A stretch of 64,000 bases of DNA from assembly GCA_963923455.1 (NCBI GenBank), contig CAWULT010000007.1:1-64000 (forward strand), given 5' to 3'. Positions 46,865 to 54,473 of the stretch are shown here, one piece after another. The notes beneath the pieces are model-generated. The model searched no databases, was not told where the DNA came from, and saw only the letters and a program-made list of their open reading frames with translations. Position numbers and translations under genes: made by a program. Each line of letters opens with the position of its first letter. Position 1 is the stretch's first letter. This DNA is from CAWULT01 sp963923455. Its GTDB lineage: Bacteria; Acidobacteriota; Vicinamibacteria; Vicinamibacterales; UBA2999.

Positions 46865-47738
46865 TCAGTAGCCCTTCGGGGCGCCGGCAGGCTGCTCGCC
46901 CCTGGACTGATGGACGATCCGGACGCCGGCGCTGGCCCCGATCCGGCTGGCGCCGGCCGCCACCATCGCCTTGAGACCGTCGAGGTCGCGGACGCCGCCG
47001 GCGGCCTTGACCCCCATCGCCTCGCCCACCACGCGGCGCATCAGCGCGACGTCGGCGGCCGTTGCGCCACCGGGCCCGAAGCCAGTCGACGTCTTGACGA
47101 AGTCCGCCCCGGCGGCCCTCGCCAGCGTACAGGCCGTCACCTTCTCGTCGTCGGTCAGGAGCGCGGCCTCGATGATCACCTTCGACACGGCCCCGGCCTC
47201 GCGGCACGGCGCGGCCACGGCCTCGATGTCGCGCTCGACCAGCCGCAGGTCGCCGGACTTGAGGGCGCCCACGTTGATGACCATGTCGATCTCGCGCGCA
47301 CCGTCGAAGATCGCGCGGCGCGTCTCGAAATGCTTCGTGTCGGCGGTCGTCGCGCCCAGCGGGAACCCGACGACCGAGCAGACGGCCACGCCGCTGCCCT
47401 GCAGCAACCGGGCGCACGTGGCCACCCACGTCGGGTTCACGCAGACGCTGGCGAACCGGTACTCGGCCGCCTCGCGGCACAGCCGCTCGATCTCGCTGCG
47501 CGTGGCGTCGGGCTTGAGCAGGGTGTGATCGATCAGGCCGGCCACGCCATCGGCCGCGCCGCCGGCCGCGTGCAGGCCGATGCGGGTCGCCCCGGCGTCG
47601 AGTACCCCTCGCAGGCGGTCCGGGCAGCAATCCGCCAGGGTCGCGTGGCAGCCGCAGCGCGCGGGCTCCGGCCCGGCGCCCGCACCGGCCGCGGCCAGTT
47701 CCTCGACCACGATGTGAATGAGGCGCTCGAGGTCCACG
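46865..47738 (-). CDS. deoC: Deoxyribose-phosphate aldolase with N-terminal extension
   Basis: About 290 residues; the aldolase itself begins near LIDHTLLKPDATRSEIERLC, so some 67 residues precede it. The Schiff-base lysine is in GADFVKTSTGFGPGGAT and the phosphate loop in VKAAGGVRDLDG. The extension starts with an amphipathic helix (VDLERLIHIVVEELAAAG) and then a Cys-rich block (ARCGCHATLADCCPDRLRGVL). Such an N-terminal helix resembles microcompartment encapsulation tags. GTG 47738 is preferred to GTG 47773, which would overlap the upstream gene by 29 bp. It follows the rpiB-like gene by 6 bp. Confidence 0.85.
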
Positions 47739-47744
47739 CGGTCG

Positions 47745-48380
47745 TCAGCTCCGGGCGCGCCGTTCGAGCTCACGAATCTTCGCGAGTCGCCGGATGTAAC
47801 GGGCCTCGCGCATCGGCGTGTCGAGGAAGGCGTCGACGATGGCCAGCGCCTCCTCCCGCGTCAGCAGCGTCGCCCCCAGGGCCAGCACGTTCACGCCGTT
47901 GTGCTGGCGGGCGTACCGGGCCAGCGTGACGGTGACGCACATCGCGGCGCGCACACCGGGTATCTTGTTCGCCGCGATCGCGGACCCGAGACCGGCACCG
48001 TCGATCACGACGGCCGCGTCGGCCTCCCGGCGTGCCACCTGGGTGGCGGCGGCCGCTGCCGTGTCGGGGTAGTCCACCGGGTCGGTCGTCGCCGTGCCCA
48101 GATCGTGGGCGGCCAGCCCCCGCTGCCGCAGGTGCTGCACGACGGCAGCCTTGAGCGCTAGCGAGCCGTGGTCGCCGGAGACGGCAACGGTCCGAATCTC
48201 GTTGACCGGGGCCAGGGCGGCCACGTCCACGTCGTCGCCGTCCCGCACCACGGTGATGCGGCGCTCCCGCAGGGTGTCGAGCGCGAGCGGCGTGACGTGG
48301 CCGCCGGACACGAGCACGACGCTCGTCCCGGGCTCCAGGACGCGCGCGTCCGCCTCCGTGATCATCTGAAACCGTTTCAC
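47745..48380 (-). CDS. RpiB/LacAB-family sugar isomerase with N-terminal domain
   Basis: 211 residues. The RpiB fold spans about 63-200: VAVSGDHGSLALKAAVVQHLRQRG, VDYPDTAA, GLGSAIAANKIPGVRAAMC and ARQHNGVNVLALG. The active-site Cys of RpiB (ICGTGIG) is replaced by Asp127 (VVIDGAGLG), so activity may differ. Residues 6-46 add a segment (MITEADARV, then HVTPLALDTLRERRITVV) similar to the short domain of EutT/EutQ/PduL-type microcompartment proteins. The start is GTG 48380, with ATG 48365 as an alternative. It is paired with deoC. Confidence 0.8.
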   Translation of the reverse strand: MKRFQMITEADARVLEPGTSVVLVSGGHVTPLALDTLRERRITVVRDGDDVDVAALAPVNEIRTVAVSGDHGSLALKAAVVQHLRQRGLAAHDLGTATTDPVDYPDTAAAAATQVARREADAAVVIDGAGLGSAIAANKIPGVRAAMCVTVTLARYARQHNGVNVLALGATLLTREEALAIVDAFLDTPMREARYIRRLAKIRELERRARS

Positions 48381-48389
48381 GTGCGACCG

Positions 48390-48396
48390 TATGTTA
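48390..48396. promoter_or_regulatory. Overlapping divergent -10 boxes of hpt and rpiB-like genes
   Basis: TATGTT (48390-48395, plus) and TAACAT (48391-48396, minus) share five base pairs. They end 8 nt before the hpt GTG and 10 nt before the rpiB-like GTG, so one symmetrical site could serve both directions with very short or no leaders. Confidence 0.45.
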
Positions 48397-48403
48397 CCCT
48401 TCG

Positions 48404-48928
48404 GTGACGCCCCACTCCAAGATGCGGACCCTCATCTCCGATGCGGACATCACCCGCCGTGTGCGCGAGCTCGCCGACGAGATCCGGCGCGATCACCCGG
48501 ACGGCGTGCACCTCATCGGCGTCCTGAAGGGCGCCTTCATCTTCCTCGCGGACCTCGGTCGCGCGATCGGCGGCGACACGACGGTCGACTTCATCGCACT
48601 CTCGAGCTACGGCAAGAGCACGACGTCGTCGGGCCAAGTGCAGCTGCTGAAGGATCTCGACGCCCCAATCGAAGGGCGGGACGTCATCATCGTCGAGGAC
48701 ATCGTCGACACGGGACTCACGCTGACCTACCTGCAGGACATCCTGAAGGCGCGCGCCCCCCGGCAGGTTCGCACCGCGTGCCTGTTGAGCAAGCCGTCGC
48801 GCCGCAAGGTCGACGTGCGGGTGGACTACGTCGGCTTCACGATCGAGGACCACTTCGTCGTGGGCTACGGCCTGGACTACGCCGAGCGCCATCGCGTGCT
48901 GCCGTCGATTGCGATCGTCGAGGTCTAG
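48404..48928 (+). CDS. hpt: Hypoxanthine phosphoribosyltransferase
   Basis: A 174-residue purine salvage enzyme joining hypoxanthine or guanine to PRPP. The PRPP loop is VIIVEDIVDTGLTL at about 97-110. The first loop is IGVLKGAFIFLADL, followed by VDFIALSSYGKSTTSSG, and near the C-terminus VDYVGFTIEDHFVVGYGLDYAERHR. GTG 48404 fits a leaderless transcript; ATG 48422 (MRTLISDADI) matches the usual family N-terminus and is equally possible. Its end overlaps the convergent gene by 4 bp. Confidence 0.94.
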   Translation: MTPHSKMRTLISDADITRRVRELADEIRRDHPDGVHLIGVLKGAFIFLADLGRAIGGDTTVDFIALSSYGKSTTSSGQVQLLKDLDAPIEGRDVIIVEDIVDTGLTLTYLQDILKARAPRQVRTACLLSKPSRRKVDVRVDYVGFTIEDHFVVGYGLDYAERHRVLPSIAIVEV

Positions 48929-49752
48929 TCGACCCGCTCCTCCGTCGCCACCTGGAACCGCCGAAAGCGGCCATAGGTCGCCACGCCGCGGATGTCGCCC
49001 GTGCCGTCCGGGTACCAGTCTCGCATCGCCACCGGCACGTCCATGCCGAGCGCCTCGTCGAAACGGTAGTCGGTGATCACTTCCGGCGGCAGCCGAGAGG
49101 TCCCGTACCGCAGCTCCGTCCGCAGGACCCGGCCCGTCGCCTCCTCCACGTGAATCAGGCCGCTCGTCGGCAGGTCGCTGTTGGCACCGGCCCGCAGCAG
49201 CGTCGGCGTCTTCCACTCCTGGAAATGCAGGGTCCTGACGCCGGCGCCGAGCGACTTCGGCGAGCCCGTCAGGTTGAACCGGAAGCGCGGCCGGTAGTCG
49301 CGCTGCAGGAACGCCAGTGCCATCAGCGGCTGGTTCAGCGCGCCGATGTCGCGCAGGTTGTACTTCGCGCCGGACATCATGATGTCGTTGGCGCGCCGCA
49401 CCGGATTGTCGGTGGGCTCGGTGAAGAGCTTCAGCATCCGCCCCTGCTGCTCGGCGCCGCGGACCGGCTGCCCGTCGACCTCGTACACGTCGCGGAACAT
49501 CCGCCAGCCTGCGCTGCCAGGGAACCGCACCAGCAGGAACTCGGCCTTGATCTCACGCTTGCGGCGCGGAGACGACATCTCCTGGCGATAGGTCTCGTCG
49601 GCCACCACGTTCGCGAAGCGATCGATGAAGGCCTCAACGTGGTCGGACGCGCGGTCGAGCACGGTCTCCAGGGACGCACCGGTCTTCTGGGCGGCCGTGG
49701 GCACGACGCCCAGCGCCAGGACGAGCGCCGCCGTGCTCAGCCCCCTCCGCAT
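48925..49752 (-). CDS. Exported protein of unknown function
   Basis: 275 residues with signal peptide 1-21 (STAALVLALGVVPTAAQ). The mature part begins with a helix (LETVLDRASDHVEAFIDRFANVVADETYRQ) and continues beta-rich, with FLLVRFPGSAGWRMFRDVYEVDG, a central FLQRDYRPRFRF and VITDYRFDEALGMDVPVAM. I have seen similar secreted proteins only in acidobacterial genomes; no function is known to me. It is 4 bp after the amidohydrolase gene, probably one operon. Confidence 0.65.
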   Translation of the reverse strand: MRRGLSTAALVLALGVVPTAAQKTGASLETVLDRASDHVEAFIDRFANVVADETYRQEMSSPRRKREIKAEFLLVRFPGSAGWRMFRDVYEVDGQPVRGAEQQGRMLKLFTEPTDNPVRRANDIMMSGAKYNLRDIGALNQPLMALAFLQRDYRPRFRFNLTGSPKSLGAGVRTLHFQEWKTPTLLRAGANSDLPTSGLIHVEEATGRVLRTELRYGTSRLPPEVITDYRFDEALGMDVPVAMRDWYPDGTGDIRGVATYGRFRRFQVATEERVD

Positions 49753-49756
49753 CGCC

Positions 49757-51157
49757 TCACCTGGCCGCCACGGCCTGACGGACCTTGACCGCCCATGCCC
49801 GCGCGTCGGCCAGCACGGCCGGTGCGTCGAGCGTCAGCATCTTCCGGTCGCGCATCAGCACCCGGCCCTGGACGATCGTGGTCCGCACGTCGTCGCCCCT
49901 CGTGACGTACACCAGGTGCGAGACGGGGTCGTACATCGGCGTCTGCCGGGCCGACCGCATGTCGACGACGATCAGGTCTGCCCGCTTGCCCGGCTCGAGC
50001 GACCCCACCTGCTTCTCCAGGCCGAGCACCCGGGCGCCCCCGATGGTCGCCATCTCGAGCGCCGTCCTCGCGCCGACCGCCCGGGGATCGACCGTCTGCA
50101 GCTTGTGCAGCAGCGACGCCATCCGCATCGCCTCGAACATGTCGAGATCGTTGTTGCTCGCCGCCCCGTCGGTGCCCAGGCCAATCGCCACGCCGGCGCG
50201 CAGGTAGCCCGTGACGGGCGCCGTGCCACTCGCCAGCTTCATGTTGCTCTCGGGGTTGTGCGAGATGCCGACGCCGCGCGTCTTCAGCAACGCGATTTCC
50301 GGGTCCGACACCCAGACGCCGTGCGCCCCGACGACGCCGGGCCCGAGGAAGCCCAGGCTGTCGAGATACGCCACGGGTGAGCCCCGGAACCGCTCCTGCG
50401 CCGTCTGCACCTCGTCGCGGGTCTCGGCCAGGTGGATCAGCGTCGGCACGGCGTACTTCTTCGCCAGCTCCCCCGCGGCCTTCAACGTGGGGCCGTCCAG
50501 CGTGTACATCGCGTGCGGCGCGACGGCCGGCGTGATGAGCGGATCCCTGCGGTAGGCCTGGATGAACGCCTCGGCCCGCGCCAGCCCGTCCGCCGGCGTC
50601 TTCGCGTCGGGCACCGGAAACTGGATCACCGTCTGGCCCAGGACGCCGCGCAGGCCCGCCGCCGACGTCTCCTTCGCGATGTCGTCTTCGAAGTAGTACA
50701 TGTCCGCGAAGGTCGTCGTGCCCGAGCCGATCATCTCGAGCGCCGCCAGCCGCGTGCCCGCGCGGACGAACTCCGGCGAGACCATCTTGGCCTCGGCCGG
50801 AAAGATGTAGTTGTTCAGCCACTCCATCAGGGCCAGGTCGTCGGCCAGGCCCCGGAAGAGCACCATCGGCGCGTGGGTGTGGGTGTTGACGAGGCCGGGC
50901 ATCACCACCTGGCCGTCGGCGTCGATGGTCTCCCGGCCGCGGAACTGCCGGCGGACCGCCTCGTCGGTATCGACGGCCACGATGTCGGCGCCGTCGATGG
51001 CGACGGCCCCTCGCTCGAGGATGCGGCGGCCGCCGTCCATCGTGACGACCAGCCCGTTGACCACCACGAGCGATACCTCGCGTGGCCCGCCCTGTGCCGC
51101 CACGGCGACCCATCCCGCGACCAGGACGAGCACCGCGGCGGCTATCCGCCTGCCCAT
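49757..51157 (-). CDS. Exported amidohydrolase (MtaD/SsnA-like deaminase family)
   Basis: A 466-residue metal-dependent hydrolase. The fold is typical: VVVNGLVVTMD beta-sandwich, metal motif VMPGLVNTHTHAPM at about 85-98, PHAMYTL, HLAET, GAHGVWVSDPEI with metal His, SHNPESNMKLASG, LGTDGAASNNDLDMFE with metal Asp, and EPGKRADLIVVD. These signatures match 5-methylthioadenosine/S-adenosylhomocysteine deaminase and atrazine chlorohydrolase relatives. Unusually, residues 1-22 look like a signal peptide (AAAVLVLVAGWVAVAAQ), so it may act outside the cytoplasm. ATG 51157 has a TACAAT box 7 nt upstream. Confidence 0.88.
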   Translation of the reverse strand: MGRRIAAAVLVLVAGWVAVAAQGGPREVSLVVVNGLVVTMDGGRRILERGAVAIDGADIVAVDTDEAVRRQFRGRETIDADGQVVMPGLVNTHTHAPMVLFRGLADDLALMEWLNNYIFPAEAKMVSPEFVRAGTRLAALEMIGSGTTTFADMYYFEDDIAKETSAAGLRGVLGQTVIQFPVPDAKTPADGLARAEAFIQAYRRDPLITPAVAPHAMYTLDGPTLKAAGELAKKYAVPTLIHLAETRDEVQTAQERFRGSPVAYLDSLGFLGPGVVGAHGVWVSDPEIALLKTRGVGISHNPESNMKLASGTAPVTGYLRAGVAIGLGTDGAASNNDLDMFEAMRMASLLHKLQTVDPRAVGARTALEMATIGGARVLGLEKQVGSLEPGKRADLIVVDMRSARQTPMYDPVSHLVYVTRGDDVRTTIVQGRVLMRDRKMLTLDAPAVLADARAWAVKVRQAVAAR

Positions 51158-51164
51158 GGTTGGG

Positions 51165-51170
51165 ATTGTA
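51165..51170 (-). promoter_or_regulatory. -10 box of amidohydrolase gene, 7 nt from start codon
   Basis: TACAAT on the minus strand ends 7 bases before ATG 51157. It has the same geometry as the thiolase gene and leaves no room for a ribosome-binding site. Confidence 0.45.
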
Positions 51171-51217
51171 GTCCCGTCCACGGCTCAGTTTGCGCACTTC
51201 CGGCGCGCGTCCTCGGG

Positions 51218-51223
51218 TACTAT
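51218..51223 (+). promoter_or_regulatory. -10 box of upp, 6 nt from start codon
   Basis: TACTAT on the plus strand ends 6 bases before GTG 51230, another likely leaderless start. No good -35 is found at the usual distance. Confidence 0.45.
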
Positions 51224-51229
51224 CCGAGC

Positions 51230-51853
51230 GTGCCGGTTCACGTCGTCGATCACCCCCTGGCCCAGCACGCGCTGCTGACGCTGCGCCACACCGCCACCGA
51301 CATCACCGAGTTTCGCCGGGCCGCGCAGCGCATCACGCTGCTGCTCGCCGCCGAGGCGCTGCGGACGCTTCCGACCCGCCCCGCCCAGGTGACGACTCCG
51401 ATCGGCCCGGCCGAGGGCCGCGCGCTCGACATGGACCTCGTCGTCGTGCCCATCCTCCGGGCCGGGCTGGGGATGTTCGAGGCCGTGCTCCAACTGGTGC
51501 CCTCGGCCCGGGTGGGACACATCGGCCTGCGGCGTGACGAGGAGACGGCCGTCGCGTCGAAGTACTACGCGAACCTGCCGCCGCACCTCGACCGCGGCCT
51601 CGTGCTGCTGGTCGACCCGATGCTGGCGACGGGTGGCAGCGCCATCGGCGCGATCGACATCTTGAAGGCGGCGGGCGCCACGCGCGTGGTGATGGTCTGT
51701 ATCGTCGCCGCCCCTGAAGGCCTCGCGGCCCTCGAGGCGGCGCATCCGGACGTGCCCGTCTATACGCCGGTCGTGGACCGCGAATTGAACGCCCGCAAGT
51801 ACATCGTTCCCGGGTTGGGCGACTTCGGCGACCGCCTGTACGGCACCCTCTGA
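51230..51853 (+). CDS. upp: Uracil phosphoribosyltransferase
   Basis: A 207-residue pyrimidine salvage enzyme making UMP from uracil and PRPP. The signatures are VVDHPLAQHALLTLRHTATDITEFRR, VPILRAGLGMFEAVLQLVPSARVGHIGLRRDEET, the PRPP loop LLVDPMLATGGSAIGAI, and the C-terminal uracil site YIVPGLGDFGDRLYGT. GTG 51230 gives the usual N-terminus. It precedes tRNA-Val. Confidence 0.97.
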   Translation: MPVHVVDHPLAQHALLTLRHTATDITEFRRAAQRITLLLAAEALRTLPTRPAQVTTPIGPAEGRALDMDLVVVPILRAGLGMFEAVLQLVPSARVGHIGLRRDEETAVASKYYANLPPHLDRGLVLLVDPMLATGGSAIGAIDILKAAGATRVVMVCIVAAPEGLAALEAAHPDVPVYTPVVDRELNARKYIVPGLGDFGDRLYGTL

Positions 51854-51905
51854 GGAGCCACGCCTCAGTGCCGCTGGGGCCTGTGGTAAACTGACGGTCC
51901 TGGTC

Positions 51906-51980
51906 GGGCGCGTGGCTCAGCGGTAGAGCATTCGCTTCACACGCGAGGGGTCGGTGGTTCGATTCCACCCGCGCCCACCA
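51906..51980 (+). tRNA. tRNA-Val (anticodon CAC)
   Basis: Full cloverleaf: acceptor GGGCGCG/CGCGCCC, D arm GCTC/GAGC, anticodon stem TTCGC/GCGAG with loop TTCACAC giving anticodon CAC, and T arm GGTGG/CCACC with loop TTCGATT. Discriminator A and encoded CCA end at 51980. TAAACT (51887-51892) is a possible -10. Confidence 0.97.
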
Positions 51981-52047
51981 CCTCACACCCTCCCCTGAAC
52001 TCGATCGGCGCGTTCCCGTCAGGCCGCCCCTTGCATCCCCGGCTCCG

Positions 52048-53337
52048 CTACTTCGGCGGCGCGGTCATCCGCGCCCGCTCGGCCGCCCGGTCCACGGCCG
52101 CTCCCCGCAGGTACACCGAGACGATGCGCCGCGTGTTCGTGATGTCCTCGAGCGGGTTCGCCTCGAGCACGACGAAGTCGGCCGACTTGCCGGCCTCGAC
52201 CGTGCCCGCATCGGTCAAGCCGATGAGCGCCGCCGAGTTGCGGGTGGCCGCCACCAGCACCTGCGCCGGGGTCATCCCCGCCGCCACCATGTCGGCCATC
52301 TCCTGGTGCGGCGCCCACGGCGTGTTCCCGTCGCTGCCCATGCCGATGCGCACACCCTCGCGCGCGAGCCGCGCGAGGTTCCTCGCCTGGATGCCGAACG
52401 CCTTCTGGGCGTCGGGCCGATCGGTCGCGCCGGCCTGGAGCGCCTGCCACTGCTCCATCGGCATCGAGTCGCGCAGCCACGCGTAGTCGGCGGCGACGCC
52501 CCGATCGGGCAGGTTCGGCACCAGCACGAAGTCCGGGCGCGCCTTCAGCATCGCGACGAACTCGTCGTCGACGTCCCGATCCCGGACTCCGTGCGCGAAC
52601 GCGTCGATGCCGGCCCGTACCAGGCCCTTGGCGTCCTCCAGCGTGAACAGATGCGCCGTGGTCCGCAGGCCGGCCTTGTGCGCCTCGTCGATCACCGGTC
52701 CATAGAGCGCCGGCGTCAGCTTCGTGTACTTGCCGTCCCGGTCATCCACCCAGATCTTGATGAGGTCGACCTTCAGCGCGGCCTGTTCCTGCACGGCCTT
52801 CCGGCCCTGCTCCGCCGTCGTGATCCAGTAGGGCACGTCGCTCCGGCCCGGCTCCGGCGCGGTGATGCCTCGGCCGGCCGTCCGGTAGCGCGCCGCCCCC
52901 GGAATGGTCTCTGCCCGCACCTGGAACGGCGCGTCGCCGGCGTCCTGCCCGAGGCTCATCGCCGCGCCGATGCCCCAGTAGGCGCGGCGCTGCAGGTCAT
53001 CGACGAGCGCCGCCCGCTCGCGGCTCAGGTGCGTGTGGGCGTCGATCAACGCCGGAACGACCGTGCGTCCCCGCAGGTCCACGCGGGCAGCGCCGGCCGG
53101 CACGGTGACCGCCGCGGTCGGACCGACCACGGTGAACCGCCCGCCGTCCACGACGAAGGTGGCGTCCTCGATGGGTGGGACATCCTGTCCCGTGACGAGC
53201 CGCGCCCCGGAGAACACGACCGCCGTCGAGGGCGGCGCGGGTGCCGGCTCCGGCGACCCGCAGCCGGCCGCCATGGCCACGACGCCGATGCCGGCAAGAA
53301 CGACCAGCGTGCGCACGCTCACCAACGCTCGATTCAT
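52048..53337 (-). CDS. Lipoprotein amidohydrolase (imidazolonepropionase-like)
   Basis: A 429-residue amidohydrolase with an N-terminal lipobox MAAGC (Cys26), so it is likely attached to a membrane outside the cytoplasm. Metal sites are VVPALIDAHTHLSRE, the lysine region LIKIWVDDRDGK, TTAHLFTLEDAK, DAFAHGVRD and GMGSDGNTPWAPHQEM. These fit prolidase/imidazolonepropionase-type hydrolases; the substrate is unknown. It shares the class, but not close sequence, with the amidohydrolase at 49757. Confidence 0.85.
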   Translation of the reverse strand: MNRALVSVRTLVVLAGIGVVAMAAGCGSPEPAPAPPSTAVVFSGARLVTGQDVPPIEDATFVVDGGRFTVVGPTAAVTVPAGAARVDLRGRTVVPALIDAHTHLSRERAALVDDLQRRAYWGIGAAMSLGQDAGDAPFQVRAETIPGAARYRTAGRGITAPEPGRSDVPYWITTAEQGRKAVQEQAALKVDLIKIWVDDRDGKYTKLTPALYGPVIDEAHKAGLRTTAHLFTLEDAKGLVRAGIDAFAHGVRDRDVDDEFVAMLKARPDFVLVPNLPDRGVAADYAWLRDSMPMEQWQALQAGATDRPDAQKAFGIQARNLARLAREGVRIGMGSDGNTPWAPHQEMADMVAAGMTPAQVLVAATRNSAALIGLTDAGTVEAGKSADFVVLEANPLEDITNTRRIVSVYLRGAAVDRAAERARMTAPPK

Positions 53338-53448
53338 GCGGGCCTCCAGGTACGCCAGCGCCCGTCATGGGCCCGGCGGCGGTGATTCCTATCACGGCTA
53401 CCTGCCTTCTGTCGACGCGGTACATCCGGTATAGTGGCCTCACGAAGG

Positions 53449-54357
53449 ATGCCTGCAGCGGACCCTGCCACCTTCACCGCACGCGAGACGCACGGCCGTG
53501 TGCTCCGCCCGGGCAACACGCTGCTGCTGCACAGCCAGAACGCCGGCTGGCGGTCCCTGCACGCGGCGAGTTTCCGGGAGGCCCCATTCACGGCCCTCGA
53601 GCGGCCGATCGGGCATCCCTCGCTCATCTACCATCTGTCGTTCCCGACGACGGTGACCCGGCGGATCGACGGGGCGCCGCTCGAGCGAGCCCTCATCGGG
53701 CCTCGGCGCATCTGCCTGACGCCCGGCGACGCGACCACCGAGTGGCAGCACAACGGCAGCCCCGAGATCCTGCAGGTGTACCTGCGTCAGGCCGTGTACG
53801 CCAGGGCGGTCAACCAGATGTTCGACTGCGACGCCGCTGACGCACCAATCGTCCCGCAGTTTGCCGCCGTCGACCCGCTCCTCGAGCAGCTCCTGGTGGC
53901 GCTGCTCGGCGCCCTGCGCGACCGTACGGCCGACGACGGCCTGTACATCGACACGATGGCGCAGATGATCGCGGTCCACCTGGCGCGCGCCTACTCGAGG
54001 CGCGCCCGAGCCGCTCGCGCATCGGTCCCCGAAGATCTCTCGAAGCAGCGCATCCGCCGCCTCGCCGAGTTCATCGAGGTGCACCTCGACGACGACCTCT
54101 CGCTCGAAGCGCTCGCCGCGGAGGCCGGCGTCAGCCCGTTGTACCTGCCCCGCGCCTTCAAGGGAGCGCTCGGCGAGTCTCCGCACCGCTACGTCCTGCA
54201 GCGCCGGATCGAACGCGCCAAGCGTCTTCTGACCGAGTCCGACATGTCCGTGGTCGACGTCGCGCTCGCCAGCGGATTCTCCTCGCAGAGCCACCTGGCG
54301 GCGTGGTTTCTGCGGCTGGTCGGCACCACCCCCGCTGCCTTCCGCCGCGATCGCTGA
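53449..54357 (+). CDS. AraC-family transcriptional regulator
   Basis: About 302 residues. The N-terminal 190 residues form an effector-binding region of unclear ligand. The C-terminal double helix-turn-helix is typical: FIEVHLDDDLSLEALAAEAGVSPLYLPRAFKGALGESPHRYVLQRRIERAKRLL, then MSVVDVALASGFSSQSHLAAWFLRLVGTTPAAFRR. ATG 53449 is used; GTG 53434 in frame is possible. TATAGT (53430-53435) is a likely -10. It is directly upstream of the HpaB-type monooxygenase, in front of which lies a direct repeat with AraC-like spacing. Confidence 0.92.
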   Translation: MPAADPATFTARETHGRVLRPGNTLLLHSQNAGWRSLHAASFREAPFTALERPIGHPSLIYHLSFPTTVTRRIDGAPLERALIGPRRICLTPGDATTEWQHNGSPEILQVYLRQAVYARAVNQMFDCDAADAPIVPQFAAVDPLLEQLLVALLGALRDRTADDGLYIDTMAQMIAVHLARAYSRRARAARASVPEDLSKQRIRRLAEFIEVHLDDDLSLEALAAEAGVSPLYLPRAFKGALGESPHRYVLQRRIERAKRLLTESDMSVVDVALASGFSSQSHLAAWFLRLVGTTPAAFRRDR

Positions 54358-54376
54358 CGAGCCCAAAGGGCCCGTC
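54356..54376 (+). terminator. Hairpin after AraC gene
   Basis: GACG-A-GCCC AAA GGGC-C-CGTC forms a stem of eight pairs with one A/C mismatch, beginning at the AraC stop codon. There is no U-tract, so it may be a weak terminator or only an mRNA-end structure. Confidence 0.35.
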
Positions 54377-54387
54377 GGTCAGCCCGG

Positions 54388-54419
54388 GGTCAAGATCCTG
54401 TTCACGAAGGTCAAGATCC
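54388..54419 (+). promoter_or_regulatory. Direct-repeat operator, probable AraC-type site
   Basis: GGTCAAGATCC occurs twice, at 54388-54398 and 54409-54419, exactly 21 bp apart (two helical turns). The spacing matches tandem half-sites of AraC-family activators such as araI1-araI2. A candidate -10 TATCGT (54447-54452) puts the -35 at 54424-54429, just after the second half-site. Confidence 0.7.
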
Positions 54420-54473
54420 CGGAAGCGCACCGCCGCCACGCCCAGCTATCGTCCTCGAGTCAGGAGGTAGCCC

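Noticed and set aside
54356..54376. Hairpin after the AraC gene as a strong terminator
   Set aside because: The stem is short and no U-tract follows, so it is listed only with low confidence.
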